This document shows positions 14,394 to 21,396 of a stretch of DNA of 25,851 nucleotides, piece after piece. The notes under the pieces were generated by a model, which searched no databases, was not told the origin of the DNA, and saw only the letters and a list, made by a program, of their open reading frames with translations. Both the position numbers and the translations under genes were made by a program. Source of the stretch: JAPLMI01 sp043798375 (GTDB taxonomy: Bacteria > Omnitrophota > Gorgyraeia > 2-01-FULL-45-10); assembly GCA_043798375.1 (NCBI GenBank), contig JAZDOS010000021.1, positions 1 to 25,851 on the forward strand, in the 5' to 3' direction. Numbering within the stretch: position 1 is the stretch's first letter; the number at the start of each line of letters is the position of its first letter.

Positions 14394-15668
14394 ATGCCCA
14401 TATACATATACAAAGCCAAAAATGGCCCGTCGGAGGTAGCTGTCGGCGAGATAGAGGCGGAGTCGCAGGATAGCGCCGCCGGCAAGCTGATGGAGATGGG
14501 GCTTTTCCCGGTGAGCGTGGCGGAGAAGTCGGCGGATGAACGGGTTAACGGCGCGCGGTTAGCGGTTAGCGGTTATAAGTTAGCGACAGCCGAAAACCGA
14601 AAACCGAAAACCGAAACAACCGCGTTCATAAAGGTTAAGGCGCGGGATCTGGACACGTTCACGCACCAGCTGGCGAGCCTCGTCAAGGCGAGCGTGCCGA
14701 TGCTGAAGGCGCTGGCGCTGATCGCGGAGCAGACGGAAGCCAGGCCGTTTAAGGCCGTGGTCAACAATCTGGAGAAACAGGTGAAGGAAGGCCATATGCT
14801 CTCGGAGGCAATGGCGCTTTATCCTGATATTTTCGACAGCCTCTATTTGAGCGTAGTCAGATCGGGCGAGCGCGGCGGCGCGCTGGACGAGGTCCTGCGG
14901 GCGCTGGCCCTGCACCGCGAACGGGCGCAGGAATTAAGGCAGAAGATCCAGGCGGCGATGGCATACCCTGCCCTGCTGATCATGGTTGGCCTCGGCACCG
15001 TCTTTGTCATGCTCACGTATTTTCTCCCGAAACTGATGAAATTGTTCGTTACCATGAAGCAGGAACTGCCGCTCCCGACGAAAATTTTAATGTGTTTAAG
15101 CAGATTTATGTCCGCAAACTGGCTTTTTCTTCTGATAGCCGCGGTATTTCTGATAGTTATTTTCGGAAGGATGAAACCCGGCCTCAGACAAAAAATTTTT
15201 CTCGACATATTTAAATTGAAAGTGCCTTTAATAAATAAGTTCTTGATCAATTCCGAAACGGCCAGGTTTTCAAGGACATTCTCTCTCCTTATCAAAAACG
15301 GCATCCCGGTCACCGAAAGCCTGGAGCTCGCCGCCGATACATTAAATAACGAATTTCTGAAGGAACGTTTAAGGAGTTCCGGCAGGGAAATCGTCAACCA
15401 GGGCTCCACGCTGGCCGGCAGCATCAAAAAAGCGGGAATCTTCCCGGCCTTTGCCGTCAATATGATAGCCGTCGGCGAGGAAGGCGGGCGGCTGGAGGAA
15501 TCGCTGACGGAGGTGGCGAACGTTTACGAAAAGGATGTCGAGCAGACGATAAAGATAGCGACTACCCTCATTGAGCCGGTCCTCATACTGGCGATCGGCG
15601 CGGTCGTCGGATTCATCGTGCTCGCGATGCTGCTGCCTATATTCAATATGGGGACGATAGTGAAGTGA
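14394..15668 (+). CDS. gspF: GspF/PilC-type inner-membrane platform protein
   Basis: 424 residues. After a short N-terminal YIYKAKN...GEIEAES domain, the two GspF domains follow (about 85-210 and 290-415), each with a TFTHQLASLVKASVPMLKAL or FSRTFSLLIKNGIPVTESLE start and the conserved GE.GG motif (SGERGGALDE and VGEEGGRLEE). Membrane helices lie near 185-210, 230-250 and 390-415. It is the inner-membrane platform that couples GspE ATP hydrolysis to pseudopilus growth. Residues 55-75, in the linker between the N-terminal domain and the first GspF domain, are encoded by an inserted heptamer hairpin (14556-14617). Its stop overlaps the GTG of the next gene by 4 nt, indicating coupling. Confidence 0.95.
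   Translation: MPIYIYKAKNGPSEVAVGEIEAESQDSAAGKLMEMGLFPVSVAEKSADERVNGARLAVSGYKLATAENRKPKTETTAFIKVKARDLDTFTHQLASLVKASVPMLKALALIAEQTEARPFKAVVNNLEKQVKEGHMLSEAMALYPDIFDSLYLSVVRSGERGGALDEVLRALALHRERAQELRQKIQAAMAYPALLIMVGLGTVFVMLTYFLPKLMKLFVTMKQELPLPTKILMCLSRFMSANWLFLLIAAVFLIVIFGRMKPGLRQKIFLDIFKLKVPLINKFLINSETARFSRTFSLLIKNGIPVTESLELAADTLNNEFLKERLRSSGREIVNQGSTLAGSIKKAGIFPAFAVNMIAVGEEGGRLEESLTEVANVYEKDVEQTIKIATTLIEPVLILAIGAVVGFIVLAMLLPIFNMGTIVK
14556..14617 (+). repeat. CGGTTNN heptamer hairpin in-frame inside gspF
   Basis: Three CGGTTAG/CGGTTAT units and one AAGTTAG unit (14556-14583), a 6-nt loop, then four CCGAAAA/CCGAAAC units (14590-14617). The frame remains open and adds about 21 residues (LAVSGYK...NRKPKTET) in an interdomain linker. 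Confidence 0.92.
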
Positions 15669-16507
15669 GCAAGAGGTCGGGTTTCAGGTTTCAGGGATCG
15701 GGGAACGGGGTGAATAGGGATATCCTGACACCCTTAATAATAGCTTTGATTTTACCGTTCTCTCTTGTTTTCGCGGCCGCCGGCGCGGAAGAATGGAAAG
15801 AGGTAAAGGGCGAGCATTTCATAATCTATTATCTCGAGGACGAGCAGTTTGCCCGGGAGGCGGCGCGAAGGGCGGAGAGATATTATGATACCATAGCCTC
15901 CGACCTGGGGTATTCGCGATACGACAACTTCTGGCAGTGGGAGAACAGGGTCAAGATATACATTTACAGGACGCCGGAGGAATTTAAGGAGGCCGCCGGC
16001 ATCCGGTCAGGATGGCCGCAAGGCCTGGCGCGCTACAAAGAAAAGGAGATCTTAAGTTACAGATGGAGCGAAGGATTTTTGGGCTCGCTCCTCCCGCATG
16101 AGATAACGCATCTCGTCTTCAGGGATTTTGTGGGTTTCAAGGGGGAAGTGCCTCTGTGGCTGGAGGAAGGGGCCGCCGAGCGCGAGGAGGAATCCAAAAG
16201 GAAAGAGGCCGCAGCGATAGTGAGGAAACTCATCAAAGAAAAAAGGCACATTCCGCTGCCGCAATTGATGCGGATGGACATAAGGCAGGAATCAGATCCG
16301 CAGGTAGCGGTTAAATTTTACGCCCAGGCGACCACGCTGGTGAACTATCTGATAGAAGAGTATGGCGGTTCAAGGCTTACGCTTTTTTACAGGCAATTGC
16401 GGGACGGTAAAAGCGTGGATGAAGCGCTCTCTTTTGTCTATACGGGTTCAATACCCAATCAGGAAGTGTTGGAGAAAAAATGGCTGGAATATTACGGGGG
16501 AGGGTAG
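15665..16507 (+). CDS. Exported HExxH metallopeptidase of the peptidase-MA type
   Basis: 280 residues from GTG 15665, overlapping the gspF stop. Residues 20-40 are a hydrophobic signal or anchor (LTPLIIALILPFSLVFA). The gluzincin zinc motif is HEITH (145-149), followed about 18 residues later by PLWLEEGAAE, where Glu167 or Glu168 is the likely third zinc ligand. This arrangement is typical of the peptidase_MA_2-like family. The N-terminal domain contains YYLEDEQFAREAARRAERYYD, as in many such proteins. The first 15 or so residues are repeat-encoded (15677-15718), so the real start might be the GTG at 15710 or an unrecognised internal site. Its position between gspF and gspG suggests a role in the secretion system or as a co-expressed periplasmic protease; the substrate is unknown. 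Confidence 0.85.
   Translation: MSKRSGFRFQGSGNGVNRDILTPLIIALILPFSLVFAAAGAEEWKEVKGEHFIIYYLEDEQFAREAARRAERYYDTIASDLGYSRYDNFWQWENRVKIYIYRTPEEFKEAAGIRSGWPQGLARYKEKEILSYRWSEGFLGSLLPHEITHLVFRDFVGFKGEVPLWLEEGAAEREEESKRKEAAAIVRKLIKEKRHIPLPQLMRMDIRQESDPQVAVKFYAQATTLVNYLIEEYGGSRLTLFYRQLRDGKSVDEALSFVYTGSIPNQEVLEKKWLEYYGGG
15677..15718 (+). repeat. Solo G-rich heptamer arm at the 5' end of the metallopeptidase gene
   Basis: Six units in 7-nt register (TCGGGTT, TCAGGTT, TCAGGGA, TCGGGGA, ACGGGGT, GAATAGG) just before the signal sequence. It resembles a degraded CAGGGNN arm with no C arm. Confidence 0.7.
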
Positions 16508-16508
16508 T

Positions 16509-17009
16509 ATGAGTAGATTAATGCGCGTTCAGGGTTCAGGGGGCAGGGTTCAGGGGGCAGGAAAGGGAAAGCTGTACCCTGTACCCTGTACCCTGTACCC
16601 TGCAAAAGGATTTACGCTCGTGGAACTGATGATAGTGGTGGTGATAATCGCCGCGATAGCGGCTATGATAGTGCCGAGGCTTTCGGGAAGATCCGAACAG
16701 GCGAGGGTTGCCGTCGCCCAGGCCGATATCAGCTCCAATATAAGCATGGCGTTGAAATTATACGAGCTCGATAACGGCAACTTTCCGACGACGGAACAGG
16801 GCCTGAACGCGCTGTATACAAGGCCATCATCGAGCCCGGCGCCGATCAACTGGAACGGGCCGTATCTGGAGACCAAGCCCGTCGACCCATGGGGCAACCC
16901 TTATCAGTATAAATGCCCGGGCGCCCACAATACCATGACCTACGACCTGTATTCACTGGGAAAGGACGGCAGTGATGGCACGGCCGATGATATCAGGAAT
17001 TGGGATTAA
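16509..17009 (+). CDS. gspG: Major pseudopilin GspG
   Basis: 166 residues from ATG 16509, with GGGAGGG just upstream. The prepilin-type cleavage motif is at Gly34/Phe35, followed by TLVELMIVVVII (Glu at mature position 5) and one hydrophobic helix. The body carries GspG hallmarks: NFPTTEQGLNALY, the NGPYLETKPVDPWGNPYQY segment and the Asp-rich C-terminal loop LGKDGSDGTADD that binds calcium in known GspG proteins. It is the main subunit of the T2SS pseudopilus. The leader is 34 residues instead of the usual 5-15 because a whole heptamer hairpin (16527-16606) is inserted in it; the prepilin peptidase should remove all of it. The stop is immediately followed by another hairpin in the leader of the next gene. 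Confidence 0.95.
   Translation: MSRLMRVQGSGGRVQGAGKGKLYPVPCTLYPAKGFTLVELMIVVVIIAAIAAMIVPRLSGRSEQARVAVAQADISSNISMALKLYELDNGNFPTTEQGLNALYTRPSSSPAPINWNGPYLETKPVDPWGNPYQYKCPGAHNTMTYDLYSLGKDGSDGTADDIRNWD
16527..16606 (+). repeat. CAGGGNN heptamer hairpin inside the gspG leader
   Basis: Five G-arm units (GTTCAGG/GGGCAGG; 16527-16561), a purine loop (16562-16571) and four CTGTACC units plus a partial fifth (16572-16606). It encodes leader residues 7-32, including LYPVPCTLYP, nearly the same peptide as in the signal sequence of the protein at 5130. Confidence 0.92.
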
Positions 17010-17472
17010 GGTCGGTTATCGGTTATCGGTTATCGGTTATCGGCGGACACCGAACACCGAAAACCGAAAACCGCGATACGGATTTACGCTCGTCGAGGCG
17101 ATGGTCGCGGTCACGATACTGGCCTTCGGCACGATAGGCGTCCTGCGCGCGTTCGCGATGGCGGTCACCGCCGTCGAGGCGGGCCAGTACAGCGTGGACG
17201 CGATGTGCCTTTTGAGGGAGAGGATGGCCGGTATTGAAAAGGACGCTCTTGAGGGTACGGCCCTGACAGCCGGCGTCTACAACGGCGAATTCGACGGCAA
17301 AGACAGCGGCTTTAAATGGCAGACGGTAGTACAGCCGCTGAATTTCAGCAACGAAGAGATGGACGGCTTGCTTGATAAGGTGAAGGTCACTGTATATAAC
17401 GACAATGTCAAGCCGCCGAGACGATTCAGTATGGAGACTTATGTGGATGCCGGCCCGAAGAGTAAAAAATAA
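16975..17472 (+). CDS. gspI: Minor pseudopilin, GspI-like
   Basis: 165 residues from ATG 16975, chosen because AAGGA (16962-16966) is well spaced; GTG 16972 and ATG 16987 are alternatives. The gene overlaps the 3' end of gspG by 35 nt. The prepilin motif Gly36/Phe37 is followed by TLVEAMVAVTILAFGTIGVL, then a globular domain with CLLRERMAGIEKDALEG, resembling GspI. Minor pseudopilins I, J and K form the tip complex that primes pseudopilus assembly. The leader is 36 residues and mostly encoded by a heptamer hairpin (17013-17075); the natural leader was probably about 10-15 residues. A GspH-like assignment is possible, but the order G-I-J-K favours GspI. Confidence 0.8.
   Translation: MARPMISGIGIKVGYRLSVIGYRRTPNTENRKPRYGFTLVEAMVAVTILAFGTIGVLRAFAMAVTAVEAGQYSVDAMCLLRERMAGIEKDALEGTALTAGVYNGEFDGKDSGFKWQTVVQPLNFSNEEMDGLLDKVKVTVYNDNVKPPRRFSMETYVDAGPKSKK
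17013..17075 (+). repeat. CGGTTAT heptamer hairpin inside the gspI leader
   Basis: Four identical CGGTTAT units and one CGGCGGA unit (17013-17047), then CACCGAA twice, AACCGAA and AACCGCG (17048-17075). The array begins 3 nt after the gspG stop and ends about 5 codons before the prepilin cleavage site. Confidence 0.92.
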
Positions 17473-18103
17473 CCGGGGGTTTACGCTCGCGGAGCTGTTG
17501 ATAGCCGCTTCGATAATAGGCATGATAGGTATGATCATATTGGCGACTTTCGCGGGGGGCCTCAGGGTTTATAATAGATTGCGCGCCTACAGCGTTAAAG
17601 AATACGATATTCTCATCTCCTTAGAAAAGATCGAGCGGGACATGAGAAACTCCCTTGGCTTTTCCGGCGTCGATTTCAGGGGAGACGCAAAGAAGATTTC
17701 CTTCGCCGCGATAGTGGAGTCCGCGGGGCCCGGCGGGGAAAAAGCCATGACGCTCGGCAGGATATCCTATTATGCCGACGGCCTGGAGGGCGTCCTTTTG
17801 AAGGAAGAGGCGGATTACCCCCGCGCCGTGTCAGAGATAAATACCGGTAAGCACGCCCTGAAAGAGCTTGCGGCCGCCGACGATATCAAATTCAGTTATT
17901 TCTGTTTTAACAGCCAGGACAATAGATGCGAGTGGAAAGATTCGTGGAACACTGAAGAAAAATCGGACGAAGAAAAATCGGACGACGAAGAATCGCCCGG
18001 GAAAAAATTCCCCCTGGCGGTCAATGTAGAGGTAACCTTAAAGGATGGCAAGAATGACATTAAACTGGCAAGGACCGTTTTCATGCCGCTCGCGGAGAGG
18101 TAG
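17441..18103 (+). CDS. gspJ: Minor pseudopilin, GspJ-like
   Basis: 220 residues from ATG 17441 (GGAG 4 nt upstream; ATG 17447 is also possible), overlapping the gspI 3' end by 32 nt. The short basic leader MWMPARRVKNNRG precedes FTLAELLIAASIIGMIGMII, with Glu at mature position 5. The leader is of normal length and free of repeats, in contrast to the two pseudopilins upstream. The body (SLEKIERDMRNSLGFSGVDF, ISYYADGLEGVLLKEE) resembles GspJ. A highly acidic low-complexity stretch (EEKSDEEKSDDEES) lies in the C-terminal third. It overlaps the start of the next gene by 59 nt, a tight coupling typical of minor-pseudopilin operons. Confidence 0.8.
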   Translation: MWMPARRVKNNRGFTLAELLIAASIIGMIGMIILATFAGGLRVYNRLRAYSVKEYDILISLEKIERDMRNSLGFSGVDFRGDAKKISFAAIVESAGPGGEKAMTLGRISYYADGLEGVLLKEEADYPRAVSEINTGKHALKELAAADDIKFSYFCFNSQDNRCEWKDSWNTEEKSDEEKSDDEESPGKKFPLAVNVEVTLKDGKNDIKLARTVFMPLAER

Positions 18104-19067
18104 CATACTGATAATCGTCCTGTGGTCCATATTTTTCCTTGCCACGATGGCTGTGGCCGTGAACGCGTATGTGTGGCCGCGGATAAATTTCGCGGATAAA
18201 TTCATGACAAAGGCCGAGGCCCATTATCTGGCCGAGGCGGGCGTGAAGAGGGCTATGGTGGAGATAAAAAACGATAAAACCGAGGATTATGACTGCCTGA
18301 CCGACTTGTGGTCGAGCAGCGCGAACGCGTTCAAGGACGTTGCGCTGGATGGCGGAACTTTTAGCGTGGTTGGCGCTTATCCGTCCGCCCGCGCACCCGA
18401 TGATTCGCCAACCATATACGGCCTGATAGACGAGGAGAGAAAGATAAATATTAACAAGGCCTCATATGATGTGCTTAAAAGGTTTTTCGAGATGACCGAA
18501 GGCGTCCCTGCCGAAAAGGCCGTTATGATAGCCGCCGCGGTTGTAGACTGGCGGGATAAGAATGATGACTCGACAGAAGACGAGGATACGGAGGACGGTT
18601 ACTATTCCACGTTGAGCCCTGCCGGATACCATTGCAAGAATAAGGACTTTGAGGTTTTGGAAGAGCTTCTTTTGGTCAGGGGAATGACGTATGAAATTTT
18701 CAATAAGGTTAAGGACAGGCTCACGGTTTATACCGACGGCCCCGTCAATATAAACACGGCCGATGAGGCGGTCCTGCGCGGACTGGGATTAAGCGGCGGG
18801 TTGATAGAAAAGATAGCGCGGTTTCGGCATGACAATGCATTCATGGCGGCCGATACAATAGCGGATACGCTGAACGACGCGGAGGGGCTGTCGAATTCCG
18901 AAGTTGCCGAGATAAACAAGGCCTTCAGCCAGGGCCTTCTCGCCGTCCGTTCGGACAACTTCATGGGCCATTCCTGCGGCCGCGTCGGAATGAGGCCGGG
19001 TGAAGCGCGCATAACGTTCGTTTTTAACAGGAATAAGAAAACTATAAAGTATTGGAGGGAAGAGTAG
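18045..19067 (+). CDS. gspK: Minor pseudopilin, GspK-like
   Basis: 340 residues from ATG 18045; ATG 18054, with AAGG 9 nt upstream, is equally likely. The leader ends RSRRG, followed by SILIIVLWSIFFLATMAVAV; as usual for GspK, the pseudopilin Glu5 is absent (mature sequence SILII). Two helix-hairpin-helix-like repeats follow, ININKASYDVLKRFF and VNINTADEAVLRGLGLSGG, which are typical of GspK, and AAVVDWRDKNDD is the conserved GspK segment. It caps the I-J-K tip of the pseudopilus. The stop codon directly abuts the GTG of the next gene. Confidence 0.88.
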   Translation: MARMTLNWQGPFSCRSRRGSILIIVLWSIFFLATMAVAVNAYVWPRINFADKFMTKAEAHYLAEAGVKRAMVEIKNDKTEDYDCLTDLWSSSANAFKDVALDGGTFSVVGAYPSARAPDDSPTIYGLIDEERKININKASYDVLKRFFEMTEGVPAEKAVMIAAAVVDWRDKNDDSTEDEDTEDGYYSTLSPAGYHCKNKDFEVLEELLLVRGMTYEIFNKVKDRLTVYTDGPVNINTADEAVLRGLGLSGGLIEKIARFRHDNAFMAADTIADTLNDAEGLSNSEVAEINKAFSQGLLAVRSDNFMGHSCGRVGMRPGEARITFVFNRNKKTIKYWREE

Positions 19068-20519
19068 GTGTTTAAGAAATTCCATATTGAAAAATCAACC
19101 GTTGTTGTGGAGATAGGCAATGACTGGCTCAAGGCGGCCAAAAGCGTCCCGACAGCCCTGGGCGGCGGCATTGAGAAGGCCGATTTCGCGAAACTCGCCG
19201 AGATCGAGGGGTCCGTGGACGGCGCGCTGGCGAGCATGTTTAAAGAGATGAAGTCCGGCAAGCGCCGGGTGATTAGTTATATCCCGCGCCAGCTGGCGAC
19301 CGTGAGGATACTCGAGTTACCTTCGGCGGACCCTAAAGAGATAAGCGATATGGTGAACCTTCAAGCCGGCAAACAGACGCCGTATTCGAAGGAGGAGATC
19401 ATATCCTCTTATAAGATAATCGATACGGCAAAGGAGGGCTACACGAAGGTCATGCTGGTCATAGCCAGGCAGAATATTATCAGAGAGCGCGTTGAGGCGC
19501 TCGCGAAAACCGGCGTCGGCATAGAGAAGATGGGCCTGAGCACCGAGGGCGTCTACAACTGGTTCCGCGCCGCTTACTCCTCCGCCATGAAGCCGGGCGC
19601 GCCGGCGGCGGTTCTTCTGGATATCGATTCGAACTATTCCGATTTCATCGTTATCAATAAAGGCATGCTGGCATTCACCAGGAATATTCTGATCGGCGCA
19701 AATCAACTGCTGGGCGACCAGGAAAATTGGCGCGATAAATTTATCGGTGAGCTCAAACATTCGATGGAGCTTTATCGGAATGAGGACAGGGACGTTAAGA
19801 TCGCGAAGATGTTTCTTTCCGGAGCGGCGGGAAACATAAAGGGCCTCGACGCCATTTTAAGCGCGGCGCTGGACATGCCGGCGGAGACGACGGATCCCCT
19901 GAAAAATATACGCCTCAAGGACGCCGCCAAAGCGCCGCAGGACGAAAAATATAAACGCGTATCGGTATCCGCCCTTTTTGGAATCGCGATTAACCATAAA
20001 GACCTCGATATAGACCTCACGCCGGGCGAGATACGGGTTCAGAAAGTTATGGATGCGAAGCGAAGGAACCTCATGGCCACGGGGGTATTGTCGGCCTCGA
20101 TAATAATGATGGCGTCCATTTTATTGCTGACGCTGATCCATTATAAAAATTTGTACCTCGCAGAGCTTAAAAACAAGATTTCGCAGGTAGAAAATAACGC
20201 GGAGGAAGTCGAGAAGATGCGCGCCAGGGTGAATCTGATCGAAAGGCGGCTGGACTCCAAAGGCTCATCCATAAATATACTGAATGAGATAGCCGCGATC
20301 ACTCCGAAAGAGATTTCGCTGAATTACATCAATGTCGAGGAGAAACAGCGCGTTGTCTTAAGGGGGCGCGCGTATGCCATGTCGGATGTCTTTAAATTCG
20401 TCATGACGCTGGAGGCGTCGGGGATGTTTAAGAACGTGAAGCCGGCCCATACCACGACGGCGAAAGATAAAGATGCCGAATACGCCGAATTTGAGATTAT
20501 ATGCGCTTACGAGGGGTAA
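19068..20519 (+). CDS. PilM-PilN fusion (GspL-like assembly protein)
   Basis: 483 residues from GTG 19068, immediately after the gspK stop. Residues 1 to about 300 are an actin-like PilM/GspL cytoplasmic domain (VVVEIGNDWLKAA, SYIPRQLATVRILELP, VLLDIDSNYSDFIVI, FLSGAAGNIKGLD). A membrane helix at about 336-360 leads into a coiled coil and a periplasmic PilN-like ferredoxin-fold domain (INILNEIAAITPKEISLNYINV...VLRGRA). PilM and PilN are usually separate proteins in type IV pilus systems, whereas GspL of T2SS has both parts in one chain, so this gene matches the GspL layout with PilM/PilN-like sequence. It should recruit GspE to the inner membrane and bind the PilO/GspM partner encoded next. 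Confidence 0.85.
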   Translation: MFKKFHIEKSTVVVEIGNDWLKAAKSVPTALGGGIEKADFAKLAEIEGSVDGALASMFKEMKSGKRRVISYIPRQLATVRILELPSADPKEISDMVNLQAGKQTPYSKEEIISSYKIIDTAKEGYTKVMLVIARQNIIRERVEALAKTGVGIEKMGLSTEGVYNWFRAAYSSAMKPGAPAAVLLDIDSNYSDFIVINKGMLAFTRNILIGANQLLGDQENWRDKFIGELKHSMELYRNEDRDVKIAKMFLSGAAGNIKGLDAILSAALDMPAETTDPLKNIRLKDAAKAPQDEKYKRVSVSALFGIAINHKDLDIDLTPGEIRVQKVMDAKRRNLMATGVLSASIIMMASILLLTLIHYKNLYLAELKNKISQVENNAEEVEKMRARVNLIERRLDSKGSSINILNEIAAITPKEISLNYINVEEKQRVVLRGRAYAMSDVFKFVMTLEASGMFKNVKPAHTTTAKDKDAEYAEFEIICAYEG

Positions 20520-20522
20520 CCG

Positions 20523-21059
20523 ATGTCGTTTATAGATAAACTGTCTAAAAAAGAAAGGGCGGGCATCTTCATCGCAGGGGCGGTGGTTCTTGCGGTATTT
20601 CTGGATCGGCTGGTGATCGCGCCCATAAACAGCAGGATCCATCGGCTCGACAAGGAGACGAGGGTAGCCGAAAAAGAGCTTATAGGGCATTTGCGCAATA
20701 TAAAACAGAAAGGGAATATCTCGAAAGAGTATCAAAAATATATGCAGTATATAAAGACGGCCGGCTCGGACGAGGAGGAGACGGCCAGGATACTCTCGGA
20801 GATAGAGGAACTGGCGCGCCGGTCGGCGCTTGACCTTGTAGACATGAAGCCGCAGGCGTCGAAGACCGCGGGTTTTTACAGGGAGTATGTGGTCGAGGTC
20901 GAGGCGGAAGGCGATGAAGCGTCCGTGATGAAATTCCTGCATAATTTAAATAATTCAATGCAGCTTCTGCGGGCGGAGCGGGTGCGTCTTTATCAGAAGG
21001 ACAAAAACTCGCCCGTTGTTAAAAGTTCGATACTGATTACCAAGCTCGTCACCAGCTGA
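20523..21059 (+). CDS. PilO/GspM-like assembly protein
   Basis: 178 residues; ATG 20523 follows the previous stop by 3 nt. There is a short cytoplasmic segment, a membrane helix (about 13-35, AGIFIAGAVVLAVFLDRLVI), a coiled-coil linker and a C-terminal ferredoxin-like domain (EYVVEVEAEGDEASVMKFLHNLNNSMQLLRAERV), the PilO/GspM pattern. It should heterodimerise with the periplasmic domain of the PilM-PilN fusion. It is the last gene of the secretion run; no secretin (GspD/PilQ), GspC or prepilin peptidase is in the window. A palindrome and then the tRNA-Ile2 island follow. Confidence 0.82.
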   Translation: MSFIDKLSKKERAGIFIAGAVVLAVFLDRLVIAPINSRIHRLDKETRVAEKELIGHLRNIKQKGNISKEYQKYMQYIKTAGSDEEETARILSEIEELARRSALDLVDMKPQASKTAGFYREYVVEVEAEGDEASVMKFLHNLNNSMQLLRAERVRLYQKDKNSPVVKSSILITKLVTS

Positions 21060-21060
21060 A

Positions 21061-21072
21061 TCAACCGGTTGA
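21061..21072. other. 12-bp perfect palindrome after the secretion operon
   Basis: TCAACCGGTTGA begins 1 nt after the last operon stop and is followed, after ACATGCCCC, by a run of six T. It could be a weak terminator or a protein-binding site; its stem is too short for confidence. Confidence 0.35.
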
Positions 21073-21107
21073 ACATGCCCCTTTTTTCCCTTCAGAGAAG
21101 TAAGTCC

Positions 21108-21135
21108 TTGAATAATCTGCGAGATATGGTATAAT
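21108..21135 (+). promoter_or_regulatory. Sigma70-type promoter upstream of the disrupted tRNA (left copy)
   Basis: TTGAAT, a 16-nt spacer ending TATGG, then TATAAT, giving an extended -10. A small hairpin (21151-21169, stem AGGAGA/TCTTCT) follows 15 nt later. A diverged copy of the same promoter-hairpin module is at 23435-23498. This was presumably the original tRNA-Ile2 promoter. Confidence 0.75.
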
Positions 21136-21196
21136 TCATTTTCCGGAGGCAGGAGAGCGGTTTTCTTCTGTCAGGAGCCGGGTATGGATTTTTGTA

Positions 21197-21242
21197 CGGT
21201 TTCGGGCCTATAGCTCAGCCTGGCAGAGCAGGAGACTCATAA
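21197..21242 (+). repeat. Left attachment-site repeat (46 bp)
   Basis: Identical over 46 bp to 23675-23720, and made up of 7 bp of upstream sequence plus the tRNA 5' half. Identity ends abruptly in the anticodon loop, the expected crossover region for a tRNA-targeting recombinase. Confidence 0.85.
21204..21242 (+). pseudogene. 5' half of tRNA-Ile2(CAU), severed in the anticodon loop
   Basis: 39 nt identical to the first 39 nt of the intact tRNA at 23682. It runs from the acceptor 5' strand through the D arm to just past the CAT anticodon, then diverges. The downstream GTCTCC (21251-21256) can re-pair with GGAGAC (21231-21236), so the transcript can still form an anticodon-arm-like hairpin with a 14-nt loop. 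No T arm or 3' acceptor strand is present. Confidence 0.9.
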
Positions 21243-21262
21243 CCGTGTTTGTCTCCGTCGGG

Positions 21263-21286
21263 TACTATGGTTAAAATTATGGTTAT
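21263..21286 (+). repeat. Island-end repeat with two TATGGTTA iterons (left)
   Basis: TACTATGGTTA, spacer, then TATGGTTAT. It recurs at 23556-23578 with one base deleted, in the same orientation and near the other island end. The doubled 8-mer suggests a recombinase or accessory-protein binding site, or a replication iteron (inference). Confidence 0.65.
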
Positions 21287-21338
21287 TTTTTAATAGAGCA
21301 ATGTATTGTTAGGTCGAAAGGTAGATACGAGATAATCT

Positions 21339-21367
21339 TTGACAAGCTATTAGATTTAAGGTATAGT
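21339..21367 (+). promoter_or_regulatory. Consensus sigma70 promoter of the island toxin-antitoxin operon
   Basis: TTGACA (21339-21344), a 17-nt spacer, then TATAGT (21362-21367), located 29 nt before the first island ORF. Confidence 0.8.
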
Positions 21368-21396
21368 AAGGCAACTCCAAAATAAAAGGCTAATGT

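Noticed and set aside
4664..17075. Repeat clusters as CRISPR arrays
   Set aside because: The unit is 7 nt and degenerate, without unique spacers of constant length, and no cas genes are present.
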